Shown here: piece by piece, positions 43,743 through 52,477 of the stretch
Layout of the letters: every line of letters starts with the position of its first letter
Numbering within the stretch: position 1 is the first letter of the stretch
Assembly (NCBI GenBank): GCA_021295955.1
Contig: JAGWBJ010000013.1
Coordinates: forward strand, 1-64,000
DNA length: 64,000 bases
Direction of reading: 5' to 3'
From: Dehalococcoidia bacterium
GTDB lineage: Bacteria; Chloroflexota; Dehalococcoidia; Lucifugimonadales; JAGWBF01
Notes under the pieces: model-generated
The model's input: only the letters and a program-made list of their open reading frames with translations
The model's database searches: none
Told to the model about the DNA's origin: nothing
Translations under genes and position numbers: made by a program

Positions 43743-44951
43743 ATGTCGCAACAGGCCCCCCTGCCCCTGGACGGAGTCGTCGTGCTGGACTGCACGCAGG
43801 TGATGGCCGGCCCCTTCTGCACCCTCCTCCTGGGGGACATGGGCGCCGACGTGATCAAGGTGGAGCGGCCGGAGGGGGACGACGTGCGCCGCCAGGGACC
43901 TCCCTGGATAGCGGGGAGGGCCGCCTCGTTCATGGCCATCAACCGCAACAAGCGCAGCATCGTCCTGAACCTGCGGACCGACGAGGGCAAGGAGGTGTTC
44001 CGGACGCTGGCCCGGCGGGCCGACGTAGTGACGGAGAACTTCCGGCCCGGGACCATGGACAGGCTGGGCCTGGGCTACAAGCAGCTCGGCGCGCTGAAGC
44101 CGGAGCTGATATACGCCGCCATCTCGGGGTTCGGCCAGACGGGCCCCTACAGCCAGCGCCGCGGGTTCGACCTGGTCGCCCAGGGGATGAGCGGTCTGAT
44201 GAGCGTCACCGGCCATCCCGACACGCCTCCCGTGAAGGTCGGAGTGCCCATCACGGACCTCACCTCGGGGATGTACGCGGCCTACGGCATCCTGAACGCC
44301 TATATCCACCGCCTCAAGACAGGCCGGGGTCAGATGGTGGACACGTCCCTCCTGGAGGCGGGCATCGCCTACAGCTTCTGGGAGTCCACGGTCTACTTCT
44401 ACGGCGGCGAGGTGCCGGGCCCCCTGGGCTCGGCCCACCGTCTCTCGGCGCCCTATCAGGCCTTCCGCACCAGCGACGGCTACATGAACATCGGCGGCGC
44501 GACCCAGCGCACCTGGGCGTCCCTGTGCAAGGCGATAGGCCGGGAGGAGCTGACGTCGGACCCGCGCTTCATCGAGCCCGGCGACCGGAAGATGCGGGAG
44601 GCGGAGCTGGCGGCAACCCTGGAGGAGGCCTTCTCCACCGGGACCACGGACCACTGGATGAAGGTCCTGGACGAGGCCGGGGTCCCGTGCGGCCCCATCA
44701 ACGACCTGGACCAGGTGTACAACGACCCCCACGTCCTGGCCCGGGAGATGCTGGTGGAGCAGCAGGACCCCGACGTGGGGACATTGAAGAACATAGGCAT
44801 CCCGGTGAAGCTCTCGGAGACCCCCGGCCGCATCCGACGCCGCGCACCGGACCTGGGACAGCACACCCGGGAGGTGCTGCTGGAGGCGGGGTACACGGGT
44901 GACGACGTGGACCGGATGCGGGATGCCGGAACGGTGAAAGAGGGCGGCTAG
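43743..44951 (+). CDS. CaiB/BaiF family CoA-transferase
   Basis: A 402-residue family III CoA-transferase. Conserved landmarks are MAGPFCTLLLGDMGADVIKVE near the N terminus, NKRSIVLNLRTDEGK, and GFDLVAQGMSG, in which the Asp is the catalytic acid that forms acyl-CoA anhydride intermediates. It moves CoA between carboxylic acids; the acids are unknown. Its TAG stop shares CTAG with the stop of the convergent decarboxylase gene. Confidence 0.92.
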   Translation: MSQQAPLPLDGVVVLDCTQVMAGPFCTLLLGDMGADVIKVERPEGDDVRRQGPPWIAGRAASFMAINRNKRSIVLNLRTDEGKEVFRTLARRADVVTENFRPGTMDRLGLGYKQLGALKPELIYAAISGFGQTGPYSQRRGFDLVAQGMSGLMSVTGHPDTPPVKVGVPITDLTSGMYAAYGILNAYIHRLKTGRGQMVDTSLLEAGIAYSFWESTVYFYGGEVPGPLGSAHRLSAPYQAFRTSDGYMNIGGATQRTWASLCKAIGREELTSDPRFIEPGDRKMREAELAATLEEAFSTGTTDHWMKVLDEAGVPCGPINDLDQVYNDPHVLAREMLVEQQDPDVGTLKNIGIPVKLSETPGRIRRRAPDLGQHTREVLLEAGYTGDDVDRMRDAGTVKEGG

Positions 44952-45499
44952 CCCCGAAGGGTCGACTTGACGCCGCCGGGGAGCTCCACCACCTCCAGGG
45001 CGGACAGGGCGTGGGAGAGGGCCTGGTAGTAGCCGATGTACACCAGCAGGTCCACCACCATTGCCCCGCCCAACCCGGTCTTCACGGCCCTGAACGCCGG
45101 CTCCGAGACGCGATGGTCCCGCAGCAGCTCCAGGGCGAACCGGGCCACGTCAGCGTCCTGGCCGACGAGGCCCTCGGGCGCGCGGCCCTGGCGAATGGAC
45201 TCGATTACGGTGTCCTCCACGCCCACGTTGCGCGCCTGGCGCTCGTTGGCGGTCCACACGTAGTCGCCCTTGCACTCCCGGGCGGTGACCAGCACGGCCA
45301 CGACCCGAACCCGGTCCGGCAGGGGGGTCTGGAAGCGGACGTACGCCCCCAGGGGGGACATCCTGGCGGCCGCCTCGGGGCTGTTCAGCAGGACGGCGAA
45401 GTTGGGGTCCACGTTGCCGCGGCTGGCGGCTATGTCATCGTAGACGTGACGTTGCTCCGGGGCCAGGTCCTCCCGGGCCATGAAGGGCAATCGCGGCAT
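44948..45499 (-). CDS. Carboxymuconolactone decarboxylase family protein
   Basis: A 183-residue alpha-helical protein with the CMD-family pattern RFQTPLPDRVRVVAVLVTARE, then WTANERQARNVGV and IGYYQALSHAL. The Cys-x-x-Cys of AhpD peroxidases is absent, so it is closer to the decarboxylase or uncharacterised branch. The ATG at 45497-45499 is preceded by GGGGGAGGA and starts the conserved MPRLPFMAREDL. It converges on the CoA-transferase gene. Confidence 0.85.
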   Translation of the reverse strand: MPRLPFMAREDLAPEQRHVYDDIAASRGNVDPNFAVLLNSPEAAARMSPLGAYVRFQTPLPDRVRVVAVLVTARECKGDYVWTANERQARNVGVEDTVIESIRQGRAPEGLVGQDADVARFALELLRDHRVSEPAFRAVKTGLGGAMVVDLLVYIGYYQALSHALSALEVVELPGGVKSTLRG

Positions 45500-45655
45500 G
45501 TCCAGTCCTCCCCCTTGTGCTGCGGCCACATGGTCTTGCCATATGCCCGCTCGTGGCAATGGTGTTGCGCCTTATCTCGTGGCGACGCTCTTGCGTCTTA
45601 TGGCGGGATAGTTCGCAGCGCCCACTCCCATCGCCCCCGCCGGGCCGCCCCACCC

Positions 45656-45750
45656 CTGGATTCCGGCTCGGGGGCCGGAATGACGGTGGGAAGGGCGCCG
45701 GAGATTCCTCGCCTGCGGCTCGGAATTGCCGTGGCCTCGTGAAGGCCACG
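45656..45750. repeat. Intergenic hairpins, including dispersed repeat copy 2
   Basis: Within the 324-nt gap 45500-45823, positions 45656-45687 repeat the CTGGATTCCGGCT...GCCGGAATGACGGT element seen at 13504, with 8-bp arms at 45660-45667 and 45674-45681. A second 8-bp hairpin, CGTGGCCT/AGGCCACG, lies at 45730-45750. No gene or clear promoter is seen in the rest of the gap. Confidence 0.7.
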
Positions 45751-45823
45751 CATAGGGATGAAAATGGCGGCGCGCGAAGCCTCCGTCCTGTCATGCCGCC
45801 GCGCGGACCCTCCGTCCTGCGGG

Positions 45824-46612
45824 CTAGCGTCCCTCCAGGGACTTCAGTAGCTGGTCGCCCTCGCGCTTCCAGAACTGGAACAGGATGGAGATGTCGGTGT
45901 GTATGGAGAAGTGCCTGACCCCCATGTCCAGGTAGTCCTTGGCCTCGTCGGCGCTCTGGACCTCCGCCCGGGGCGGCACGCCCATCTTGATGGCGGTCTC
46001 GAAGGTCTTCTTCTTAGCCGCAACCACCTCGGGATGCTTGGTCTCCCCGGGGCGGCCTATGTTCACCGCGAAGTCGTTCCCGCCCCACTGGACCATGTCG
46101 ACGCCCGGCTCCTCCAGTATCTGCTCCAGGTTGTCCACGGCGCCCTTCTTCTCGATCATGAAGGCGAGGACCGTGTCGCCGATGGACTGCACGTACTCCG
46201 GCGTCCCGCCGTACCCCATGTAGGAGTTACGCCGGGTGGCGACGCCGTAGTGCCCGCCGTAGTCCGGGTGGTCCGGCCTGGCGGCCCTGACGCACTCCCG
46301 CACCTCGTCGATGCTCCTGGTGTCGGTGAACAGTACGCTGCCGAACCCGGCGCCGATGCCCCTCTGGGCCAGGAAGGGCATCAGGCTCTGGTCGATCTTG
46401 ATCATGGCCCCCATGCCGTGGAGCTCGGCGGCCCGGCACAGGTTGTCCAGGTCGTGGAGGTCCGACGGCCCGTACTCGGCTACGAACTCCACGTAGTCGT
46501 ACATCCCCGTGTGGCCGATGGCCTCCACCACCGAGGGCCAGACGGTGTGGACTCGCGTGCTGATGGTGGGCTTTCCCTCCGCCAGCTTCTGCCTGAGGAG
46601 ATTCGGTCTCAT
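45824..46612 (-). CDS. HpcH/HpaI family aldolase
   Basis: A 262-residue TIM-barrel aldolase/lyase family protein. It has MVQWGGNDFAVNIGRPGE in the substrate/metal-binding region, GAMIKIDQS, and FGSVLFTDTRSIDEV, typical of the HpaI/2-dehydro-3-deoxy-glucarate aldolase group. These enzymes cleave or form C-C bonds next to a pyruvate or oxaloacetate unit using a divalent metal. The specific substrate is unknown. GGGAGG precedes the ATG. Confidence 0.85.
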   Translation of the reverse strand: MRPNLLRQKLAEGKPTISTRVHTVWPSVVEAIGHTGMYDYVEFVAEYGPSDLHDLDNLCRAAELHGMGAMIKIDQSLMPFLAQRGIGAGFGSVLFTDTRSIDEVRECVRAARPDHPDYGGHYGVATRRNSYMGYGGTPEYVQSIGDTVLAFMIEKKGAVDNLEQILEEPGVDMVQWGGNDFAVNIGRPGETKHPEVVAAKKKTFETAIKMGVPPRAEVQSADEAKDYLDMGVRHFSIHTDISILFQFWKREGDQLLKSLEGR

Positions 46613-46673
46613 GGTCTTATCCTCCCGTAGTTGCTATGGTGTGTCGCATCTCAGAGAGCAAGTTGGCGCGGCG

Positions 46674-47063
46674 TCAGGCGGATGCGTGGTGGTGCACCAT
46701 GCGCCATTCGCCCCCGGTGCGCACGAAAACGTTGGTGGCCTGGACGCCGAAGTTGGCGGCGTGGCCGTCCATGACGCTGCTGATGTTCTCCACGCAGGAG
46801 ACCCAGGCGCTGTCTCCCTGGATGACGACCCGGGTGTCGGTGATGTTGAAGTGCATGAGTGTGGTGTTGAGGAAGATCCCCTCCCAACTGGCCTTGACGT
46901 CCCGCCACCCGGTCAGCAGCCGCCACCCGGGATGGACGCACATGACCCGGGCCGATGTCTCCCACACCCGCTCCATTTCGTCGATGTCCAGGCCCCCGAA
47001 GGCCTGATAGAAGCGCAGGTTGGCGGCCTTCACTGCCTCGACTTCGGCGTCGTTGTCCGACAT
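46674..47063 (-). CDS. SnoaL-like/NTF2-fold protein
   Basis: A 129-residue single-domain protein with the cone-fold pattern AVKAANLRFYQAFGGLDIDEMERVW, then WEGIF, and a C-terminal GGEWRMVHHHAS strand typical of SnoaL/ketosteroid-isomerase-like proteins. No catalytic assignment is possible. The ATG at 47061-47063, preceded by CGGAGG, is preferred over one 30 nt upstream. It lies 61 nt upstream of the HpcH gene on the same strand. Confidence 0.8.
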   Translation of the reverse strand: MSDNDAEVEAVKAANLRFYQAFGGLDIDEMERVWETSARVMCVHPGWRLLTGWRDVKASWEGIFLNTTLMHFNITDTRVVIQGDSAWVSCVENISSVMDGHAANFGVQATNVFVRTGGEWRMVHHHASA

Positions 47064-47221
47064 GCTGACCCTCCGGGAAAGGACGACGGCCAAATTCTAC
47101 CAGAAAGCGGTATGGATTCCCAATGGGCGGGGCGATTCCTAATGGGCCCGTCGGGATAGTATACTAGCGCGGACCGGCTCCCAGGACCGTTGGCCCGGGA
47201 CGCGGGGAAAGGAGGCGCTCG

Positions 47222-48022
47222 TTGGCCGGCAGTGACGTGAGGTTCGAGAAAACCGGCGGGGTCGCGACGGTGACCCTGGACCGTCCCCAGGTGAGAAACG
47301 CCCTCTCCGCCGACTCCATGGACCAGCTCGTGTCTGCCCTTGAGGAGTGCCGCAGTCCCCAGGTCCGGGCCGTGGTGCTGACCGGGGCCGGGGGAGCCTT
47401 CTGCTCCGGCGCCGACGTACGGGGCTTCACCGACGTCCTGGAGGGCGGGGCGGAGGGGCTGTCCGCGCACCTGCGGACCCAGGCGGGGCGCCTCCACCGG
47501 GGGGTGATCATGGCCATCAGGGAGCTGCCCAAGCCCGTCATCGCAGCCGTCGACGGGGTGGCCGCGGGGGGCGGGCTGGGCCTGGCGCTGGCCTGCGACC
47601 TGCGCCTGGCTTCGGAGAGGGCGCGGTTCGTCATGGCCTACGCCGGCATCGGGGCCACGGCGGACGGGGGCTCGACCTACTATCTTCCCCGGCTGGTGGG
47701 GCCGGCCCTGGCCATGGAGATGTACCTGGTGAACCAGCCCATCAGCGCCCAGAGGGCACTGGAGATGGGGCTGGTCAACCGGGTGGTCCCCGGGGAGGAG
47801 CTGGGGCGGCACGTCATGGAGCTAGCGGGCAGACTGGCCTCGGGACCCACCGTCGCCTTCGGGCGCGTGAAAGCGTTGATGGACGCCTGCTGGAGCACGG
47901 ACCTGGGGTCCCAGCTCGACGCCGAGACCGCCGCCATCAGCGGCATCGCCCTGACCAGCGACTTCCAGGAGGGGGTGACCGCCTTCGTGGAGAAGCGGGC
48001 CCCCCGGTTCAGGGGAGAGTAG
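47222..48022 (+). CDS. Enoyl-CoA hydratase/isomerase family protein
   Basis: A 266-residue crotonase-fold enzyme. The first oxyanion-hole element is AFCSGADVRGF (about residue 60), the second is DGVAAGGGLGLALACDLRLAS, and TADGGSTYYLPRLVG covers the catalytic region. There Asp replaces the second Glu of classical hydratases, as in PaaG-like isomerases. It starts with TTG after GGAAAGGAGG. The acyl-CoA substrate is unknown. Confidence 0.9.
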   Translation: MAGSDVRFEKTGGVATVTLDRPQVRNALSADSMDQLVSALEECRSPQVRAVVLTGAGGAFCSGADVRGFTDVLEGGAEGLSAHLRTQAGRLHRGVIMAIRELPKPVIAAVDGVAAGGGLGLALACDLRLASERARFVMAYAGIGATADGGSTYYLPRLVGPALAMEMYLVNQPISAQRALEMGLVNRVVPGEELGRHVMELAGRLASGPTVAFGRVKALMDACWSTDLGSQLDAETAAISGIALTSDFQEGVTAFVEKRAPRFRGE

Positions 48023-48088
48023 AGCCGGGACCGCCCGGGGTTCGGACCGCCATAGGAGCGGGACTGTCCACGCCGTGAGCACGTCCAT

Positions 48089-48117
48089 TTGCCCCCCATG
48101 GAGCACAGGCGTACAAT
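48089..48117 (+). promoter_or_regulatory. Promoter giving a leaderless HEPN transcript
   Basis: TTGCCC (48089-48094) and TACAAT (48112-48117) are separated by 17 nt. The ATG of the HEPN gene is at 48124, 7 nt after the -10 box, so it is expected at or next to the transcription start. No ribosome binding site is present. Confidence 0.6.
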
Positions 48118-48123
48118 CCGGAC

Positions 48124-48519
48124 ATGGAGCGAAGCAAGGACTGGCTGTACCAGGCCCAGGGCGACCTGGAGCACGCCCGCAGCGACCTGGAGCGGGGATA
48201 CCACGAGTGGGCGTGTTTCTCGGCCCAGCAGGCGGCGGAGAAGGCCGTGAAGGCCGTCTTCCAGAGGATGGGCTGCGAGGCGTGGGGACACTCCATCGCG
48301 GACCTGCTCGAAGAGCTGTCTACGTCCCACCGCGTCCCTCGGGAGCTGATGGACGCCGGTCTGGAGCTGGACAAGGCCTACATACCCACCAGATATCCCA
48401 ACGCCCACCCCTCGGGGGCGCCCAGGAGCAGGTACACAGGCGGAGAGGCGGGCAGGCTGATTGAGCACGCGGCCGGCATCATCGAGTTCTGTACGGGTCT
48501 TCTACCCCAGGTCCAGTAG
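48124..48519 (+). CDS. HEPN domain protein of a MNT/HEPN pair
   Basis: A 131-residue all-helical HEPN-family protein (PF05168-like). It has WLYQAQGDLEHARSDLERGYHEWACFSAQQAAEKAVKAVF, followed by GHSIADLLEEL and KAYIPTRYPNAHP. The RNase motif R-x4-6-H is not clearly met (seven residues separate the Arg and His), so toxin activity is uncertain. The downstream nucleotidyltransferase overlaps it by 59 nt. Such pairs act as toxin-antitoxin modules in which MNT modifies HEPN. Confidence 0.85.
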   Translation: MERSKDWLYQAQGDLEHARSDLERGYHEWACFSAQQAAEKAVKAVFQRMGCEAWGHSIADLLEELSTSHRVPRELMDAGLELDKAYIPTRYPNAHPSGAPRSRYTGGEAGRLIEHAAGIIEFCTGLLPQVQ

Positions 48520-48871
48520 GCGGGAGCTGGTCGAGCGCCTTCGCGCCAGGCTGCCGGAGCTGCTAAGAGTCCTGCCGGTCAGGCTGGCGGTGCTGTTCGG
48601 CTCCTACGCCAAGGGTACGTACACCGTGGCCAGCGACGTGGACCTTCTGGTCGTATACGCGGGGCGCCCCAGGGAAGACGTCTTTGCCGTCGTGAAGAAG
48701 GTCATGGCCCTACGGGGCCTGGAGCCCCACGTGTACTCCGAGGGCGAATATCTGGCCGTCAAGCCCACCATTGACAGGATGATCGAGGGAGGCGTGGTCC
48801 TGCTCCGGGACACGGGCAACGACCCGGACCAGGAGGGCCGCCCCCCGGCCGCTACAGCTCCAGCAGGGTAG
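48461..48871 (+). CDS. Minimal nucleotidyltransferase (MNT) domain protein
   Basis: A 136-residue protein with the nucleotidyltransferase signature LFGSYAKGTYTVASDVDLLVVY: a GSYAKG loop and two catalytic Asp in SDVDL. It is probably the antitoxin or modifying enzyme paired with the HEPN protein. A TTG at 48461 is the only available start before the core, giving a 59-nt overlap with HEPN. The low-complexity C-terminal tail (RPPAATAPAG) overlaps the 3' end of the convergent mutS2 by 20 nt. Confidence 0.82.
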   Translation: MSTRPASSSSVRVFYPRSSRRELVERLRARLPELLRVLPVRLAVLFGSYAKGTYTVASDVDLLVVYAGRPREDVFAVVKKVMALRGLEPHVYSEGEYLAVKPTIDRMIEGGVVLLRDTGNDPDQEGRPPAATAPAG

Positions 48872-51389
48872 CCCCGTCGCCGGGCGTGATCTCGTCTCTT
48901 CCGAAGGACTTGACCAGGGGGTGGTTTCGCAGGTGCTCGCGGAGACTCTCTCTGAGGGCGCCGGTGCCGGACCCGTGAACGATGCGCACCCTGGCGAGGC
49001 CCGCCATGGCGGCGTCGTTCAGGTACTCCTCGACCCTTGCGACGGCCTCCTCGACCCGCTTTCCACGCAGGTCCAGCTCGGGGGCTACCGCCGGCTTCTT
49101 GGGGTCCCTGGTGTAGAAGACGCCGTCGCCCGTGGGGGTAACGTAGGCGTAGGCGGGCCTGTCGACGCGATAGACGGGTAGCCTTGCCCGCATGGTCCCG
49201 AGGAGGACTTCGACGGAGCCGTCATCGTCGGGAGGGGTGATCACCTCCACGGGTTGCGGCACGCCCTTCAGGTAGACCCTGTCCCCCGACCGCAGCTCCC
49301 GGACCCAGTCCTCCCTTCGGCTGGAGGGAGGCTTCCACTCCTGGGAGTCCAGATCCCGCCGGACGGCGGCGAGCTCGTCCCGGGCGGCCCTGACAGCTTC
49401 GGACGGGTCGGGGTCAGGGTCGGGCGACCCTTGGTCCTGGACAACCTGGGGCTGGACGGCCTGGGGCAACCCCCCTTGAGCATATGCCGAAGCCGGCTCC
49501 GCCGCGGGCCCATCACCCAGGTTCCCAGGGGCGGCGGGTGGGAGCGTCATCGGGCTATGGCGCCGCCGGGCCCGGCCGGCGGCGCGCTCGGCCTCACGGA
49601 GGCGGCGTTGCACTTCCTCCACCCTGACTTGGAGGAGATGCCTGGCCTCCTCCATCATCGCCGCCTCCCCGTCCCGGAGGCGGGCCAGCTCCTCGTCCAG
49701 CTCCCGGGACCTCCGGGCCGCCGCGGCCAGGGTCTGCTCCGCCTCCCGGCGCTTCTCCTCCGCCAGGTGACGCTCCTCCTGGAGCTCCCTGAGCAGCGTC
49801 TCCGAGCTGCGATGGGCGGGAGTGAGCTGAGACCGGGCCTCCTCGACGATGGACCGATCCAGGCCGAGGCGGGAGGCGATGGTCAGGGCGTAGCTCCGGC
49901 CTGGAAGCCCCATGGCCAGGCGGTAGGTGGGGTCCAGGGTAACGGGGGCCAGCTCCACGCTGGCGTTGGCCATGCCGGGCTCTCCCTGGGCAAAGGCCGC
50001 CACGTCCCGCTGGTGGGTGGTCACGGCGACGGTGACGCCCCGGTCCCGGAGATGGGACAATACCGCCTTGGCCAGCGCCGAGCCCTCCTCGGGGTCGGTG
50101 CTGGCCCCCAGCTCGTCGATGACCACCAGGGACCGGGAGGTGGCCAGGTCGACGATGGCCTTGAGGTTCTTTATGTGGGAGCTGAAGGTGGACAGGGACC
50201 GCTCTATGCTCTGCTGGTCGCCGATGTCGCAGTACACCCCGTCGAACAGGCTCAACGTGGCGTCCCGGGCCGGCACCTGGAGCCCGGCCTGGGCCATGAG
50301 GGCCAGGAGGCCCACGGTCTTCAGCGCGACGGTCTTGCCGCCGGCGTTGGGCCCCGTGATGACCAGCACCCCTACGTCGCCGCCGACTTCCACGGTGATG
50401 GGCACCGCGTCCGGTCCCAGCAGGGGATGTCTGGCATCGACCAGGCGGACGCATTGCGGCAGGGCCTCCAGGAACGTCGGGGGAGAGGCGGACACGGCAG
50501 AGGCGTAGCGGGCCTTGGCCATGGCCAGGTCCAGCCTTGCCAGTATCTCCACTCCCCGCAGCAGGTCGCCGCCGGCGGACTCGACCTCGGCGGAGAGGTC
50601 CCGGAGCACTCTCTCCACCTCCCGTTCTTCGGCCAGGCGAAGCTCCCTCCAGCGGTTGCCCGAGCCCACCACCGACATGGGCTCCATGAACAGGCTGGCG
50701 CCGCTGTCGGACACGTCGTGGACGATGCCCGGGAGGCGGCCCTTCATCTCGGCCTTCACCAGAAGGACCATGCGCCCCTGACGCTCGGTGATGATGGGCT
50801 CCTGCAGGATGCCCTGACGTTGGGCCTGGCGCAGGACCCGCTCCATGGAGTCCATGAGGCCCTGGTAAGCGGCGCGGGAGTCGACGCGAAGCGCCCTCAG
50901 CGCGGGGCTGGCGGTGTCCAGCACCTCCCCAGCCGTGCCGATGGAGCGGTCGAGCCGGTCCTCCAGGGCTTGCAGGGACGGCAAACCCTGGGCGGCGGAG
51001 CGTAGGATGGCGGACTCGCGGCGTCTCGACAGGACGCCCCAGACCCCGCGCATCGCGCGGAGGGTGCCCGCGATCTGACGGAGCTCCTCTCCCCTGAGCA
51101 CGCCCGCCAGGGCCGCCCGTTGCAGCACCGGCCGCAGGTCCGCGGCCTCGCCCATGTCCAGGTGCGCCCCAGCCTCCGACAGGCGGCGGGCCTCGGCGGT
51201 CTCCCGGTGCCGGTGCTCCACCTGGTCGGAGCGATAGGACGGCGTCAGCGCCAGGGCCAGCTCCCGGGCAACGGGAAAGGTGGTGTAGCCCGCCAGCCTC
51301 CGCAGGACCAGGTGGAACTCCAGCAGGCGCAGGGACTCCGCTTTCGGGTCGAGGGAAGGCCCGGTATCGGGGGGAGCAGGCTCGATCAT
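48852..51389 (-). CDS. mutS2: MutS2 ATPase with Smr domain
   Basis: An 845-residue MutS2. It lacks the mismatch-recognition and connector domains of MutS. The ATPase carries Walker A TGPNAGGKTVALKT (about residue 335) and Walker B LVVIDELGASTDPEEGSA. A long charged coiled coil follows (LLRELQEERHLAEEKRREAEQTL), then the C-terminal Smr nuclease-like domain (DLRGKRVEEA ... HGSGTGALRESL). Bacterial MutS2 has been linked to recombination suppression and to rescue of collided ribosomes. The ATG at 51387-51389 fits homologues; upstream in-frame sequence belongs to the next gene's region. It is 20 nt downstream of a VLRF1 gene on the same strand. Confidence 0.95.
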   Translation of the reverse strand: MIEPAPPDTGPSLDPKAESLRLLEFHLVLRRLAGYTTFPVARELALALTPSYRSDQVEHRHRETAEARRLSEAGAHLDMGEAADLRPVLQRAALAGVLRGEELRQIAGTLRAMRGVWGVLSRRRESAILRSAAQGLPSLQALEDRLDRSIGTAGEVLDTASPALRALRVDSRAAYQGLMDSMERVLRQAQRQGILQEPIITERQGRMVLLVKAEMKGRLPGIVHDVSDSGASLFMEPMSVVGSGNRWRELRLAEEREVERVLRDLSAEVESAGGDLLRGVEILARLDLAMAKARYASAVSASPPTFLEALPQCVRLVDARHPLLGPDAVPITVEVGGDVGVLVITGPNAGGKTVALKTVGLLALMAQAGLQVPARDATLSLFDGVYCDIGDQQSIERSLSTFSSHIKNLKAIVDLATSRSLVVIDELGASTDPEEGSALAKAVLSHLRDRGVTVAVTTHQRDVAAFAQGEPGMANASVELAPVTLDPTYRLAMGLPGRSYALTIASRLGLDRSIVEEARSQLTPAHRSSETLLRELQEERHLAEEKRREAEQTLAAAARRSRELDEELARLRDGEAAMMEEARHLLQVRVEEVQRRLREAERAAGRARRRHSPMTLPPAAPGNLGDGPAAEPASAYAQGGLPQAVQPQVVQDQGSPDPDPDPSEAVRAARDELAAVRRDLDSQEWKPPSSRREDWVRELRSGDRVYLKGVPQPVEVITPPDDDGSVEVLLGTMRARLPVYRVDRPAYAYVTPTGDGVFYTRDPKKPAVAPELDLRGKRVEEAVARVEEYLNDAAMAGLARVRIVHGSGTGALRESLREHLRNHPLVKSFGRDEITPGDGATLLEL

Positions 51390-51409
51390 AAGGACCACAT
51401 AGCGGGCCT

Positions 51410-52165
51410 TCAGGCCGCGCCGGCGCTGAGCACGCGTGTCTCCCAGACGGTGGCGATGCAGGCCCGCAACGTCCTCAGGCCCGGCTCCCTTACGTCGAGC
51501 ACACGGTCCACGGTGCTGGGGGCCAGGGCGTCCATGTATCCGCACCGCTTTACGAAGGCGCCCAGGGTGTGGCGCTCGCCCCCGAGGAGGACGTAGTCCA
51601 GGCGGGCCAGGTACGGGTCGAACTGCTGCTTGACCACCTGACAGGTCTTGTCGAACATCTCCCGCGCCTGCTTCTCCCTGATGCGCTGGAACCTCTTCTG
51701 GGACGTGCCCCCAGCGGAGTGCCGCCCCTTCACGTAGCGGGAGCCGGTCTTGGAGGAGACCAGGGACTCCCCGTGGAACACTCCCACGGCCAGCCGGCCC
51801 AGCCGCATGAGGACCACGCCCAGAAAGTGGTCACGGGACATGAGCTTCCAAATGCGGGTGGTGTCCCAGCCGTCGGCCTGGCCGCCCTGCGGGACCGGGA
51901 AGGGGGGCAGCAGGGCGACGGCGCGGTCATGGCTGCGGAAGAGGACGTATCCGGTGGGGCTCGCCTCCAGCCTGGAGGCCATCTCCGCGACGCCGGGGCC
52001 CGCCGCGTCGGGCACGGGGCTTCCCGGCTCCCCGTACACGGTAGTCGCCCCGGGCCCCGTCTCCGCGTCGAGCTCCGACAGGAGGCCGAGGGCCCGGGCC
52101 CGGCCCAAGGAACGCTCGACAAGCCCGCCTGCGGTCACGACGCCCGTGTCCATCCCAGGGACCAC
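51410..52165 (-). CDS. VLRF1-type (Vms1-like) peptidyl-tRNA hydrolase
   Basis: A 251-residue protein with the Vms1-like release-factor fold. The signature SRYVKGRHSAGGTSQKRFQR (about residues 143-162) contains the GGTSQ loop equivalent to the catalytic loop of Vms1/ANKZF1 and eRF1-related release factors, and it is followed by a basic helix. Eukaryotic and bacterial members free nascent chains from tRNA on split large ribosomal subunits. GTG 52165 or ATG 52153 may start it. It forms an operon with mutS2. Activity here is inferred from family motifs. Confidence 0.82.
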   Translation of the reverse strand: MVPGMDTGVVTAGGLVERSLGRARALGLLSELDAETGPGATTVYGEPGSPVPDAAGPGVAEMASRLEASPTGYVLFRSHDRAVALLPPFPVPQGGQADGWDTTRIWKLMSRDHFLGVVLMRLGRLAVGVFHGESLVSSKTGSRYVKGRHSAGGTSQKRFQRIREKQAREMFDKTCQVVKQQFDPYLARLDYVLLGGERHTLGAFVKRCGYMDALAPSTVDRVLDVREPGLRTLRACIATVWETRVLSAGAA

Positions 52166-52195
52166 GTTACACTATGTAATGACGCCGGGCAAGTG

Positions 52196-52201
52196 TATAA
52201 T
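52196..52201 (+). promoter_or_regulatory. -10 box for amidohydrolase gene
   Basis: A perfect TATAAT lies 33 nt upstream of the ATG at 52235, with GAGGAGG between them. The matching -35 is weak. The 69-nt gap between this gene and the divergent VLRF1 gene is unusually A/T-rich. Confidence 0.5.
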
Positions 52202-52234
52202 ACCGACCACCGAGTCCGGCGAGGAGGTAGCGTA

Positions 52235-52477
52235 ATGGCGTCTTCATTGATCCGGGGAAGGTACGTAATCGTCAGGGCGGGGGGCGACGCCCAGTCCAGC
52301 ACGGTGATCACCGACGGCGCCGTCTACCAGAGGGACGGCGACATCGAGGACGTGGGCCCGTACACGGAGGTGAGGTCCCGGCACCAAGCCGACGAGGAGG
52401 TCCGCGGGGCGGGGGAGCAGGTGTTCCCCGGCCAGTGGCCCATCACCACGGCCGCGGCCTGTCGACGCTGCAGCTAG
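52235..52477 (+). pseudogene. N-terminal fragment of frameshifted amidohydrolase
   Basis: From the ATG, well placed after GAGGAGG, the frame encodes the expected N-terminal beta-sandwich of an amidohydrolase: LIRGRYVIVRAGGDAQSS ... VITDGAVYQRDGDI ... GEQVFPG. It then runs into nonsense (QWPITTAAACRRCS) and stops at 52477. The next residues of the enzyme, AHHHGRG, continue in the -1-shifted frame at 52435. The family spacing FPG-x-x-N/D-x-H-x-H suggests about 4 nt are missing near 52430-52435. It is either a true frameshift or a sequence error. Confidence 0.7.

Noticed and set aside
44948-45499. AhpD-type peroxidase
   Set aside because: The CxxC active site of AhpD is missing; only the general CMD fold is supported.
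48852-51389. MutS2 as a second mismatch-repair protein
   Set aside because: It lacks the mismatch-recognition and connector domains and carries an Smr domain; a true MutS is present at 25-28 kb.
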